Shown in pieces: positions 47,694-60,080 of a DNA stretch of 64,000 bases; positions within the stretch are counted from its first letter, which is position 1; each line of letters begins with the position of its first letter. The DNA is taken from positions 21,939,853 to 22,003,852 of the forward strand of contig NC_088296.1 of the NCBI RefSeq assembly GCF_032854445.1. The letters run 5' to 3'. The position numbers and the translations under genes are program-made. The notes below the pieces were generated by a model. It ran no database searches. It was not told where the DNA came from and was given only the letters and a program-made list of their open reading frames with translations. The stretch comes from Liolophura sinensis (Eukaryota > Mollusca > Polyplacophora > Chitonida > Chitonidae).

Positions 47694-49350
47694 ATATTGC
47701 TGCTGGGTATCCGAGGATGATAGGGAGATTGTGGAACTTCTAGACGGGTCATGCTTCTGCAGAGACTTTATTTTCGTCTAGATTTGGAAATTATTATGAC
47801 TTGCAAATGGCTTGACGCTTTCGTTTGGCGGGGTGCAGTGTGGTTTGAACATTTATCCCCATTGCACGTGACTGCCCTCAACCAATGGCTAGCCTAGAAT
47901 CTACTGCATGTAGAAATAAAAAGTGTTACTGACCTTTATGTTGAGGAGTACATCAAACAACGTGCTTTTTATCTTCTTTGTTACTGAGTTACCTTGTAAC
48001 GAATTTACCCTATCAGTTCAGGGCAGATGACCGATGTATAGCCCAGCTTTGCTTTTTAGCCGACCAAATGGAGATACTGAGTGCTTTTCAGTCGACCAAA
48101 TGGAGATACTCTACTCAGTAGAAACACGCGACTTTAAACGTCATAAGTCTGTTTTTAGACTACTTCAGTGTCTTTGATGACGTCATAGTTACTCAAAACA
48201 TGCTACGTAACAATTTAAAAGAAATATACTATAGTGATATCGACGTGTAACATGGGTCATGATGGAAGTCGGGTAGGTAGTAGCCTCCTCTGAATTACTT
48301 CTTTTGCCACGTATGACGTCAGCTATGACGTGATGAAAGATTATTTGTTGAAATCGCCTACAAGAGTGACAACAAATTCCTAGGCAACAGAACGTAGTGA
48401 AACATGACATCACTCATGGGAGGTGCTGAAATGTCAAACAAACTTTTGAGAAAGTTAAATCAAATTTTCTCCATAAGTTCAAATATAGCTCAAATTAAAG
48501 GCAGAGACCTTAAAAATCGAAGAATTCATCACTAAATAGACCACACAAAACTATGCGTAAATATACTTTCTTTTAGTATTTTTTAGAATTTTGTGAAAAC
48601 AGTTAAAAGTGTTTCAACATTTCAATTTTAAAGTGGGTTTTATGAACCATACTATCAGGGATTAGGAACTCTGATGTCCCCGGAAGCTTTTCCAACTCTT
48701 TTCACGATACTGAAGGTTTAAATACTTTCAACCCATGAGTAAAAGATTACTGAAATAATCTTCCCAAAAATGCCTTCGTTTTGGTGAACATCAGGAGAGA
48801 AAGGTGATGTGACGTCAGAGTTCCTAGATACCGTCAGTATGGCCCATAAAGCCTACCGTAGTATTTAAATACCTTTCAGCACTCTCTTTAAAGCAATCTG
48901 AAAAAATAAATGAAACTCTTTTTACGCGTAGTTTTCAGTTGTCTGTACGATGAACGTTATTTCATGTTTTAGCTCCCTTTTACATTAAGAAGGAAATAAT
49001 ATCATGTGCAATGTTAAAATAATTCTAAAGTTTAATTGTATCAAAATCTGTGTCGACGGTATATCTTCAAATAGCTGATAAGGGGATATCGGAGAACCTT
49101 TCAAACAAGCAATGAGTCATTTTCAGAGGTGCTGTCTAACCGCAGCTTACTCCTGAAAACATGCCATTTAAATGGGAGAGTTCCTTCATGGGAGGTAATT
49201 CGGCGCGGCACTGTTGCTGTGCTGGATTATACTGTAAGCAGCGCCTAACCGCCGTGGTCCAAATTGTCACTTAGCCCAGATTTGTCATTTTCAGCCGATA
49301 AAAAATGCTACTGATAGTTATGTAACGCCTACCATGTTGTTATTTCCATT
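47694..49350. other. Upstream flank of gene B
   Basis: Unique AT-rich sequence with an imperfect ~28-base tandem duplication near 48,060-48,110 (TCGACCAAATGGAGATACT). No core promoter could be assigned. The strong acceptor TTTCCATTTCAG ends at 49,354, so a non-coding first exon probably lies here. Confidence 0.4.
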
Positions 49351-49356
49351 TCAGAC

Positions 49357-50354
49357 ATGCTGTCAGTCTTCTTGCTCTCTGGTGTTTTTTTTCTTTCCGG
49401 TAAGTAACATAAAGTGAGCTGTTTTTTAACAGTAAGAAAATCCTTAGCGAAGCCTGCCGAGCTGACAAATATGTTTGTCAGGAAGACTACAGGCACCACA
49501 TCACTGTCGTCGTGTGTTCAAATCCGGTTCTTACCTTTTCGTCTGTAACTTTACACAGGTTCAGACAGGAATGTGGAATTATTTTCTAATTCAAAAACCT
49601 TTCATTTGGCCGGCAAACACTAATCAGGTGAATAGACAAGAAAGACATTTGTTCTTAACGCAACTTTTATTTAACTGTCAAAGTCGGTTCTGGTGATAAT
49701 CTGGTACTGGTGAACGTTACTTAAATGCTACATATTTTTTCTTTAGAATCTACAAGGAAGCTTTCAAATGAGCCTCGATGGGAAATAAATCTTTGGTTCT
49801 ACATGTGCAATTGTTGTGAAGCTAATTTAATGTATACCCTTAAGTAAGTATTGAAAGATGAACATTTTGATTTGCACCAACATTCAGGAACCGGAGCAGT
49901 AAGGATACAGGTGACCGCTTGGATTAGGACAGACTTACACCAACAGGAAACAACGTTACCTTGTAATTTCACGCTTCAAAACCCATATGGGAAGTACATT
50001 ATTGGATGGAGCGTGAATAATGTCTACATTCTAAAACGTTCTTCAAAAGGCAAAGTTACTTACAATACAACTTATGATGGAAGAGCTCACATTGGCGATG
50101 GCTGCTCCCTAGTTTTACTTCATACTCAACTCAACGACACAGGAAAATACCTCGTGTCAATTGTTGCTCCCAAGGAAGAACCACATCGGAGCGTCAAGAG
50201 GGTTTATCTGGTGGTGTCAGCTCAAACCTCAAGCAGTTTGTATCTTTTTCTTACAATCCTCCTGGGTTTTTACATATGGATTTTTGTCTCTCTATTTCCA
50301 TGGAAACTGGTGATAAAATGTCATTTCCATCGTGGGTTAAGCAGTCAGTATTAG
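49357..50354 (+). CDS. Gene B: small single-pass Ig V-type membrane receptor
   Basis: Two exons, 49,357-49,399 and 49,888-50,354, joined by a GT-AG phase-1 intron, give 169 residues. Residues 1-15 are a signal peptide. Residues 19-124 form an Ig V-like domain: Cys40 in strand B, Trp55 in strand C, a GCSLVLL strand (86-92) and the classic D98-T-G-K-Y102 turn. The second canonical Cys is replaced by Val104, so the intradomain disulfide is missing; Cys87 may compensate. N41, N74 and others are potential glycosylation sites. Residues 131-151 form a transmembrane helix, followed by a short basic tail with no signalling motif. The ATG lies two bases after a strong 3' splice site, as in gene A, which implies an upstream exon. 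A weak phase-1 donor at 50,236, before the helix, could instead splice the Ig domain to exons further downstream. Function unknown; a recognition or adhesion role is inference. Confidence 0.72.
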
Positions 50355-50592
50355 ATTCGGTGGACGCGAGGTACATGTCAGCTCATGACATATTCCCTTT
50401 TGATAAGAATGTTTTTTGTTGATTCACAAGCAACACAAACCTCATAAGAAAACAACATTACATAATGCAAAACTTATGGTTTAACGTGGGATTATTTGTT
50501 TCTGTAGAAGGTTGTATAACTGTCTATCCTCTGCATCCTATACGAAAGATTTACCACTTTCTGTAATGTTTGCATGTTCCCAGCATATTTGC

Positions 50593-50857
50593 AGGGACCT
50601 CCGTGGTTCAGTTGGTTAGTGCGCTAGCGCAGCGTAATAAGCCAGGAGACTGTCACCAATGCGGTCGCTGTGAGTTCAAGTCCAGCTCATGCTGGCTTCC
50701 TCTCCGGCCGTACGAGGGGAGGTCTGTTAGCAACCTGCGGATGGTCATGTGTTTTCCCCAAGCTCTGCTCGCTTTCCTCCCTCCATAATGCTGGCCGCCG
50801 TCGTATAAGTGAAATATTCTTGAGTACGGCGTAAAACACCAATCAAATAAGTAAATA
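50593..50857 (+). mobile_element. SINE family A, full length, downstream of gene B
   Basis: Head GGGACCTCCGTGGTTCAGTT, B-box GAGTTCAAGTCC, central domain and tail TTGAGTACGGCGTAAAACAC. No clear target duplication seen. Confidence 0.93.
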
Positions 50858-51042
50858 TAAACATGCATCCCGTACTAGGACTCAGACACGTGTTACATGT
50901 AGTTTTCCATAAGTGAAAATGTTAACGTTTAGTTCTGTAATCAGCCACAGACATTGCATACTATGTTTCCTTTTTGCATTCAAATGAATAGTTGGACAGC
51001 ATAGTATTTTGAAGGTAGAGAAATACCTGTGTACGCCATATG

Positions 51043-51933
<891 letters not shown>

Positions 51934-52271
51934 ATAAAACTTTTGAGGCCAATGTAACTACAAAGCCCAACGACAAAGCGTGTGTGAAGGACGACACCGA
52001 GTCAAAGCACCGGAGCATTGTGCTGTCCGTCATTTCTACTTTGGGTTTCTTTATTCAGTTTTACTTGCTGGCGAGTGGTGTATATGTCAGAGCAAGAAGG
52101 GACATTAACAGTCAGTCGACCGCTAATAGTAATATTACGTCACCTTTTCTTGTCCGTAACATTTACACTCGAAGGCATTCCTATGCTCCCTATATCTGTT
52201 TGAATTTAAATATGGAGTCCACCGAAAAAGGTTCAGATTCGTTTATTAACTTATACATACATGTACATTAG
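51934..52271 (+). CDS. Phase-1 transmembrane exon downstream of gene B
   Basis: After the acceptor CATTTTCAG (ending 51,933) the frame is completed by two bases and stays open to a stop at 52,269-52,271. It encodes a hydrophilic stalk (TFEANVTTKPNDKACVKDD, with one sequon and one Cys), a hydrophobic helix (SIVLSVISTLGFFIQFYLLA) and a cytoplasmic start VRARRD. The exon could be terminal, or it could use a moderate phase-1 donor A|GTAATA near 52,127 and continue to 54,058. It suits an alternative stalk-plus-helix for the gene B Ig domain, but no transcript evidence exists here. Confidence 0.45.
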
Positions 52272-52410
52272 GTTGAACTGTACAGCGAGCAAACTCCAGG
52301 CAATTCTTGTAAATATTCTACTCCTTATTGAACTGTTAGAAATACATGTAGAACTTGAATAATTCTAGGATCAGAAGCAGTTCATTATTTTGAATAAAAT
52401 ATCACTTAAA

Positions 52411-52677
52411 TTTATTTATTTATTTGATTGGTGTTTTACGCCGTACTCGAGAATATTTCACTTATACGACGGCGGCCAGCATTATGGTGGGTGGAAGCCG
52501 GGCAGAGCCCGGGGGAAACCCACGACCATCCGCAGGTTGCTGACAGACCTTCCCACTTACGGCCGGAGAGGAAGCCAGCATGAGCTGGACTTGAACTCAC
52601 AGCGACCGCACTGGTGAGAGGCTCCTGGGTCATTACGCTGCGCTAGCGCGCTAACCGACTGAGCCACGGAGGCCCCT
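52411..52677 (-). mobile_element. SINE family A, full length, with target duplication
   Basis: Complete element, flanked by AAATATCACTTAAA at 52,397-52,410 and 52,678-52,691. Confidence 0.96.
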
Positions 52678-52691
52678 AAATATCACTTAAA

Positions 52692-54057
52692 AGAATAGAT
52701 TACCAAGGCTCTTTGGCAAGCAGCTAATATCAAGTGACACAATTCATCAACCAGGTGTTTTTTTTTCATTCCACGAATACGGGATACTAAAGTAAATAGT
52801 TTCCAGCTTGGAAACTAACTTATCAATAGGGAGTAATAATTTAACGTTAAACGTCAAAACCCCAAAATTTAGTACAAGGTGTGTATATCTATTTGACATT
52901 TAACTGATGTAACAGGGATAGTTTACTACCTTCAGACTGAAAGACTGGAACGTGTGCACTGTAAAGGTTAATAACAGGGGACGTAACTTTTTGAAGATAT
53001 CGAAGCTTGAGCGTCGCCAAACGTCTGTAACATGTTCAATCAACAATAACTCCAGAAAATCTTACTAGGGCTGAATGCTTGAGAAATTCGGTGAATACAA
53101 GCAAACACGTGAAACCATGACATAACTAATTAATAAAGTAAACTCACACCATTTAGAAACAGAATACCATTCTTTGACAACTGAGAAAATGCTATCATAA
53201 AATGTAGCCTCGCAAAAAACAAAACAAAAACCCATATGAGTTTAAAGGGGCGGGGGGGAGGGGGAAGGGATAGGCATCACCACAATCAATGATATATGAG
53301 TGAAATAATGACGAATTCAACGATGCCAACTTCAGACCACTAGCTGGATAATACAAAAACACGTAAGATGTGGTTATGATGGCCATGGCATCGCGGACTC
53401 GCCGAAAGCCGAAAGCATTACAAACGGTGAGCTATAAATATCTCTTGAACGAGTTTTCATGCAAATATTTTTGATAAAACCTGAGTCTGCCTCAAGATCT
53501 GAATGGGTGGGAGTGGTACAGCTAAGTCTTCATCACTGTTTGCCATGTTTGTAGTCATTTATAAGTCACCCGTATAACCAAGAAGTTGGTTTTCTTTGGT
53601 CTTTGATTACGTGTTTCTCTGACACATGTAGTACACTGGATCCATCTGGACTTGCATACATTAGCCTAATTGACTTACACTCTGGTTGCTGCTATCGAAT
53701 CCCGGAATTGTGAGTTTTCTTCCACCACAAATTATAACCACAAATGTTGTCGTAACACTGTTGCTAAAACGAGCATCTACATAACGCAAAATTGTTTATT
53801 TATACGACTCGGTTTCCCCTCAATGTCCACATCAGAAAAAAAACTGATTGATCAGTGATTTTAACGGTTAAACTTTTGATTTAAAGATATTCACTTGGTT
53901 CTTCCTAATGATATTTTAACCGAGTTTGAATCCTGGACTCTTTCTTGGGTTACATAGATATTATTGCGCTGACGGATTTAACTAGCCACTAACGTGGTTT
54001 AAATAATAATCTTTATTTCTCGTTTACTCACAGTGATTTTTGTGCGACTGATTTCAG
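52692..54057. other. Intergenic or intronic sequence
   Basis: No domain-bearing frame. A G-run is present near 53,245-53,270. It would be intronic if the 51,934 and 54,058 exons belong to one gene. Confidence 0.4.
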
Positions 54058-54174
54058 ACCAAACAAGGAAAATAGAAGTGTGCAAATCAATCCTGCCAAA
54101 TGTCTCACTTGTTTTCTTTACGGCGTCTTTTGTGACTTCAACGTTTGTAGAGTGGAACACGATTACATTTGGAA
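54058..54174 (+). CDS. Symmetrical phase 1-1 transmembrane exon
   Basis: A 117-base open exon lies between the acceptor GATTTCAG and the near-consensus donor A|GTAAGT. It is 39 codons long with both boundaries in phase 1, so it can be included or skipped without shifting frame. It encodes a short stalk (QTRKIEVCK) and one hydrophobic helix (NVSLVFFTASFVTSTFVEW). The splice signals on both sides make it more credible than a chance frame, although the frame also stays open beyond the donor to 54,599. It is the best of the downstream candidates and would join naturally to the 55,613 exon. Confidence 0.5.
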
Positions 54175-55283
54175 GTAAGTATAACACCAAGCAGGTCTTA
54201 CTCCGTTTTCCATTGAGACTTTTAAGTCCCACTGAATGGTTTGGCACTTTGACACCAATGGGCATCCAGAAGCGGTTAAATTTACTTTCACAGAAGTTAA
54301 AGGGTAGTCGTGACACCACCCCATTATCAAACTATAGATTCTTTTCAACGAAACTACAGATAATGTACCTTCTTATTCTGGAAATTACAGTACTTAGTGT
54401 ACCAAAATCAACATTATTGTGTGAGGAATGTCTCGCCCTCGTCGGAATCCAAGGTGAAATAATGCAGAGTGCTATGAGGCCTGGATCTTATGAAGCTGTC
54501 TCTCACTGGCTCCCACCCCAAGCATGCATAAGGCACCCATGCAAACCACTACCTTTGTCATGCAAATGCTATAGCATGTTGTACCGCGATGCCTGTTAAA
54601 TTAGCGCATGTGTTCAAAGATCCAAGAAACATACACGCAGATATCCGACACAGATTAACTTGGCCAGCATATATAAAGCAACTCGTTATAAATTCACGAA
54701 CGTGTTACATAAACGATGGTAATAAAGTTTTCAGCCTTGTAGACTTATATAGTCCAAATTCACTGCATGAGATAGGACAATTTATGTCAAATATTTTCAC
54801 CTATCGCTTGAGAAGTGTAAAAAGTCACTCAGATACATGAATATTGTTAGTTACTATCGTTGAAGACGGAAAAAGCAGTCGTAACACTACTTTTCCATTA
54901 CCTAAGTCTGGTAGGAAGTTTGTACAATTTTAACACTTTCGAACATGACACAACATTGCGAGGAATCTTTCCTCTTTTCTTTTCTCTTTACTCTTCTCTT
55001 ATCACCAGATAGAACATTTGCATTAAAGATTTTAGTATAATCATCCCAGATATTCAGATATATCACCAAAATATTTCAGCCTCATCACTGATCCCAAAAT
55101 TAGACAAATTACCCTATTACCTTTTCATAAAACTGCCCCTTGTACATTTTAATTGCCATGTTGCTTCCCCCTTGTCGTTAAATATGATATTAGAACTTCA
55201 CATTATAAATTCGAGTCAGCAGGCTAACTTTTGGCTGCTGTCATGAATCTTAAATGCATCTGCGGTTTTTCGTTTTATTTCAG
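54175..55283. other. Putative intron after the 54,058 exon
   Basis: AT-rich. The long frame up to 54,599 shows no domain. A possible short exon with a CYCDC cluster follows the TTTATTTCAG acceptor at 55,283, but no good donor was found before the SINE at 55,364. Confidence 0.35.
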
Positions 55284-55363
55284 ATTTCTCCACTGTTAGA
55301 GTGTTTATGAAACAATGTTATTGTGATTGTGTGAAATATAAAGTACAAAACATCTGCACTTTC

Positions 55364-55558
55364 CTGACCAAGGCGATCGCTGTGAGTTCAACTCATGTCT
55401 CCTTCCTCACTAGACGTACGTGGGGGGGCCTGTAAGCAAAATGAGGGTGGTTATTGGTTTCCCGCTCTGCCCGGTTTCTTCGCATGAAAATGCTGACTGC
55501 TATCGTGAAATTGAGATATTTTTGAGTACTGGAGTAAAACTCCAAACAGATAAATAAG
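55364..55558 (+). mobile_element. Old SINE family A copy
   Basis: AGGCGATCGCTGTGAGTTCA through the central domain (GCCCGGTTTCTTCGCATG) to TTTGAGTACTGGAGTAAAAC. It is diverged and lacks most of the head. Confidence 0.82.
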
Positions 55559-55612
55559 GCAATATTTTTGGGGTAGAATTTTATGATTTGTTTTTCCCTC
55601 TTTTCATTGCAG

Positions 55613-55692
55613 CAAGCTTCTTCATGATTGTGGTGGCCACTTTAATATTTGTGTATTGCATGGTGATAAACAGGGATTTGAAGAAAGATTAA
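55613..55692 (+). CDS. Terminal phase-1 transmembrane exon
   Basis: The acceptor TTTTCATTGCAG (ending 55,612) is followed by two codon-completing bases, then SFFMIVVATLIFVYCMVI, NRDLKKD and a stop at 55,690-55,692. The helix followed by a short charged tail is a plausible C-terminus, in the same phase as the donor at 54,174. Together the two exons would give a helical hairpin or alternative C-terminal anchors. No polyadenylation signal was pinned down. Confidence 0.45.
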
Positions 55693-56430
55693 TATGATGA
55701 GCCTCTATGTACTCTCAGGCTATCAGCTGCATGGGCAAAAGATTTCCCTGTAAAACAAGTTGACTACACAAACCTGTCAGACCTGCAAACGCTGTCGCGT
55801 GACGGTGCTTAGGAATCGATACCAGTTTATGCGCTCCACTTCAACGACCAAAAGAAAGCAACTGACTTAAGCTTGATTGACAGATGCTGGCACCGTTGTC
55901 ATGGCCGTAAGGCCACTTTTAACTTTTGTATTTTACTCTTTCTTCCTTGTTATTAAACAAACATGTAACTTAAAGCTCCAAGCATATACTGAGGTGTTTA
56001 TTTCCGCTCTATGGCTGCAAGTGTCAAAACCCAACATCAACGAGTTTCTAATAACATCTCTTCTCTCTGTATTAAGCACTGTGGAAAATTTCAACAGGCT
56101 ACGTATTACTTTTACAACGCAATCTGCTCTGCATACTTAATTCATAAATATTAAAGAAATCTCATTGTTTCACTAGCCCTATAACAACCTTATTACATGT
56201 CACTTTAGGTTTTATACAGAATGTGTTTGTTAGGGAAGGAGGTAATGACTATATGTTTAAACGCAAAAGCTCAGTGTAAGTCAAGAGAAAATATTAAATA
56301 AATCAACATACACTCAGAAAAATTAATCTGTTTAATTTTGACAGAAATGTCTGTTGTCTGGGTGTTGCTAGAATGTATTCTGTTATTATAACATAACATT
56401 CCGCCATATTCAGCCCAATATCCTGTTGAT
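55693..56430. other. Intergenic sequence, nothing recognised
   Basis: AT-rich with scattered AATAAA words. The 87-codon frame at 55,877-56,140 lacks recognisable features. Confidence 0.4.
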
Positions 56431-56445
56431 CTAACAGAATCTTTA

Positions 56446-56591
56446 TTTATTTATTTATTTATTTGATTGGTGTTTTACGCCCTACTCAAGAATATTTCAC
56501 TTATACGACGGCGGCCAGCATTATGGGTGGGCGGAAACAGGGCAGAGCCCGGGGGAAACCCAAGACCATCCGCAGGGTGCTGACAGACCTT
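56446..56591 (-). mobile_element. SINE family A, 5'-truncated, with target duplication
   Basis: (TTTA)n tail and central domain, cut off after GCTGACAGACCTT so that the tRNA-like head is lost. Flanked by CTAACAGAATCTTTA at 56,431-56,445 and 56,592-56,606, proving that the truncation occurred at integration. Confidence 0.95.
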
Positions 56592-56814
56592 CTAACAGAA
56601 TCTTTATGTTGAAGTAATAGAATATGTGTGTTATGTTTAACAGAACGATCTGCTGCAGTGACAGAATACATTCTAGCATCACTCGGACAACAGACTTTCT
56701 GTTAAAATTAACTGATTAATTGTTGAGTATGTGGGAATTTAAAAGTTCTTTGTTGGCTTTGGTTTGAGCTACATGTAACTTCTTACATTGTTTTACAATG
56801 ACGTTGCATGCACC

Positions 56815-56925
56815 TATCCATCTCTCGGCCAGCTCGGCCGCGACATGTGAAGGTATGTCCATTACTGTGACCGTACCAGTTTCTCCCATCCATAAACCTC
56901 ACTGCCATCGTATACATGAAAGACA
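56815..56925 (+). mobile_element. Possible highly decayed SINE family A
   Basis: GGCCGCGACATGTGAAGGTA, then CAGTTTCTCCCATCCATAAA and GCCATCGTATACATGAAAGA, resemble the family A central to pre-tail region in order. Confidence 0.4.
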
Positions 56926-57364
56926 TGAATGTTAAAATATATGTACCGCCAGAAGTCCATTACCGAGAAGTATGCAACTTCCGTATACAGTCGCAAGTCT
57001 CCACGGCACATAACACATGTAACGTCATCTGCGGAAGCTCGTGCCACCTGGTGAAGGAAAATGCCAACGTCTTGGATGGAAAATGTGAACCGAATCGTGG
57101 AAAATCTAAGGTTCTAAGACACTTTTCAGATCGAAGCCATTTTGTAAACGGCTGCTACGAGAACTGGTCACACTTTTAAACTGAAATTCCGTATTTAAAA
57201 ACTACGACTTCGATAATCTTTGTTTCTATATTTCAAAGCAACTCTAAAACAACTACTATCAAAGACATTGTTGTCCATTTACAAAACCATCCATTTCCGT
57301 AATTTTTTTTAAGTCAATTTCAACACAACCGCGCTTGGATCATTTTTGCCACCATGCATCAGGA
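56926..57364. other. Unassigned sequence with a Cys-containing frame
   Basis: A frame to 57,179 contains seven cysteines (TCNVICGSSCH) but no splice structure or start context that would support a gene. Confidence 0.3.
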
Positions 57365-57715
57365 CACAGACTCCCATTACAACTTCCGTTTTTCGGTAGG
57401 TTGTAGTTCTATGTATTTTAGGGTGTAAAGTCTTTTTTTGCTGCCAGCCTGCCGTTTTTGGTGTACAGGTACATACTTGGTATCAAAATGATGGAAATTG
57501 TCTACGCTTTGGGCAGGTATGAGTTTTAACGATGAAAGTTTGAAATTCTGGGTGAGAGGACACAAGGAGACAGGTGGTGATGAGGCTGCGAGTGACGTCC
57601 CCTTGGTGTTCCTAGGCACCCCTCCCAGGTGCCGGCATAGAAAGGTCCAGATTTTGACGGTCAACCTATGTCAAGATTTTTATGGCTTCTTTCTCACAGG
57701 CTGGGCCAGGGACTG
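57365..57715 (-). repeat. Dispersed repeat, copy 2 (inverted partner of 26,655)
   Basis: Reverse complement shares long blocks with 26,655-27,030, including CACCACCTGTCTCCTTGTGT and AAAACTCATACCT. Divergence is substantial, with several indels. Confidence 0.65.
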
Positions 57716-58454
57716 AGCTACAGCACTAAACGTTAACATTATCGCTTATGGAAAACTAATGGGGGTCTGAGGCCATCAGCCGTTTCTCAAACGTTCGCCG
57801 CGCAATAGACTAGCTAAAAGGAAGTTGCATACGACTAGGTAATGCACTTCTAGTACTGCTTAGCACAATTCCGAATAACAGAGACCTCGCCTCCTCGGAT
57901 GTTAAGACTCTCCCACGAGGAGATGTGATAATCCTCTGTACAACACACACTCCCCCGATGACAACCCGGGCATGACACTCCTATACTTTAACACACCAGT
58001 TATTCTATCAAGATTCACAACGCTTATGTTTTCACCAGGAGTGACCATGCGTTTGAAATCCTATAGTCATTTATTATAAAAGTGCCATGTCTTCTAACCA
58101 TATACGTGAAGTCACATACAAAAACAAAATGTCAACTGTTTATGCACAATATTTCTTGGGAGTCTTAATCATGATCTTTCTTTTGAGTTTGAACTATACC
58201 GACGAGCTAATGGATTTACAAACAACAGCCTGGACGTGATATGTCGGATTTTCGTGGTTAACTATCAATTTATGAAATCTGACACATTTGCAATAAGTTG
58301 TTTCGTTGAATTTCACAACGCCAACATGTTGTGGTGGTGGACATTGGCTAAAGTCTTGTCAGCTACTGGAGAATCCACTCTGCAGTTTGGTAGGAGAAGT
58401 TCCTTCATTCAGAGTGGGCGGAAAACGATTAATCCCAATCTTGACATATACACA
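57716..58454. other. Intergenic sequence, nothing recognised
   Basis: No gene, SINE or tandem repeat seen. Confidence 0.5.
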
Positions 58455-58618
58455 GGGGCCCACGTGACCTAGAGGTTGGCGTGTTAGTGAAGGGCAGGGC
58501 CCTAGGAGTCTCTAACCAGTGCGATCGTTATGAGTTCAGCCCATGCTGGCTTCTTCTCCAGCCATATTTAAGAAGATCTACTAGCAATTTGCAGATCGTG
58601 GTGGGCTTCCTACTAGGT
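58455..58618 (+). mobile_element. Old SINE family A copy
   Basis: GGGCCCACGTGACCTAGAGG head, GAGTTCAGCCCATGCTGGCT, then GGTGGGCTTCC, where it breaks off close to the following tandem array. Confidence 0.7.
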
Positions 58619-58654
58619 ACAAACCTGATTGTCACTTGAGCTTCAGAGAAATCA

Positions 58655-59110
58655 CCATGAAGATTGACAGGATCGAAGATTCTGTATTGTAACAATGACT
58701 GGATCGACGTGAAGATTCTGTATTTTAAAAATGACAGGATCGACATAAAGATTCTGTATTGTAACAATGCCTGGATCGACGTGAAGATTCTGTAGTGTAA
58801 CAATGACTGGATCGACGTGAGATTCTGTATTGTAACAATGACTGGATCGACGTGAAGATTCTTTAGTGTAGCAATGACTGGATCGACCTAAAGATTCTGT
58901 ATTATCATAATGACTGAATAGAGTTGAAGAATCTGTATTGTAACACTGATAGGATCGACGTGAACATTCTGTTGTGTAACAATGACAGGATCGACGTGAA
59001 GATTCTGTATTGTAACAATGACTGGATCGACGTAAAGATTTTGTATTATAACAATGACTGGATTAACGTACAACTTCAGTATGGGAATAATGACTGGATC
59101 CTAGTAAAGA
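58655..59110. repeat. 36-bp tandem array, about 12 units
   Basis: Unit TGACTGGATCGACGTGAAGA TTCTGTATTGTAACAA with substitutions and single-base indels. Confidence 0.95.
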
Positions 59111-59154
59111 ACTCTTAACGTGAATTTAATGTACGGGAATAATTATTAGATTAT

Positions 59155-59450
59155 TTTGAAGTGTATGTACTGGAAAAATGACTGGATGCACGTGAAGTGT
59201 AGGCATGGAATAATGACTGGATGCACGTGAAGTGTAGGCGCGGAATGATGACTGGATGCACGTGAAGTGTACGTACGGAATAATGGCTGGATGCACGTGA
59301 AGTGTAGATACGGAATAATGGCTGGATGCACGTGAAGTGTAGGCACGGAATAATGACTGGATGCACGTGAAGTGTAGGTACGGAATAATGCCTGGATGCA
59401 CGTGAAGTGTAGACACGGAATAATGACTGGGTGCACGTGAAGATTCTTAA
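59155..59450. repeat. 35-bp tandem array, about 8 units, related to the previous array
   Basis: Unit TGACTGGATGCACGTGAAGT GTAGGCACGGAATAA. It shares the TGACTGGAT and ACGTGAAG positions with the 36-bp unit. Because 35 is not a multiple of three, all minus-strand frames here are open and periodic without being genes. Confidence 0.95.
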
Positions 59451-60080
59451 ATGGTAGAAAAAATGACCTCTGCAAAGCCGAACAGGAGATATCATACACA
59501 AACGTGCATTACCATGAACTGTACTATCTGTCTGTATGGCGAATTTCCTTGTATAGCGGAGATAGAGATTACTGTGCATATTTAATTAAATGCTTCCTTA
59601 TATAAAAGAGCTACAATAGCTGATGTTACATGTACATACTTAAAGCCCATACATTTCATGTGTGCCTTGTAGGTGCGAAATACATACGAACGTAGGTCAA
59701 ACATGTCAATCGTAAGCTGATCAAAACAGAGGGACGTATGACTTGATCAACGATGATTAGCCTGGGTGGTCTCTTCGTAACACGTGAGTAATGATTTTAT
59801 TTTATCATCTTCCAGCTGAAAAGTTTTATGCATGTGTTCAGAGTGCTTGGATATGCGTGCCACATGACTGAAACATGGTCACGTGTCGGATGTATAAACA
59901 GGTGATGTGTAGTCAGCGACCTGTCAGTATTGCAGCACATTATCAGTGAAAATGCCTTGCCGACCCGAATCCAGGCTTGCTTCAGTGTTAGTCTCAGCCT
60001 GTACCACTGTAAAAAGGTCTGCCACAGGTCTAGAATGGCAATGGAAACGGACATAAGCCAGCACCGTGTAAACCGTTGAT
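59451..60080. other. Intergenic sequence, nothing recognised
   Basis: No domain-bearing frame or repeat seen. Confidence 0.45.

Noticed and set aside
54175-54840. Extension of the 54,058 exon as a 188-codon frame, with an overlapping 83-codon frame
   Set aside because: A near-consensus donor ends the exon at 54,174, and the downstream translation shows no domain or helix pattern.
55284-55363. Possible exon with a CYCDC cluster after TTTATTTCAG
   Set aside because: No acceptable donor in the right phase before the SINE, so it was kept out of the gene model.
59126-59579. Three overlapping minus-strand frames of 96-142 codons with a HVHPVIIP repeat
   Set aside because: They are produced by the 35-bp array, whose unit lacks stops in any minus frame.
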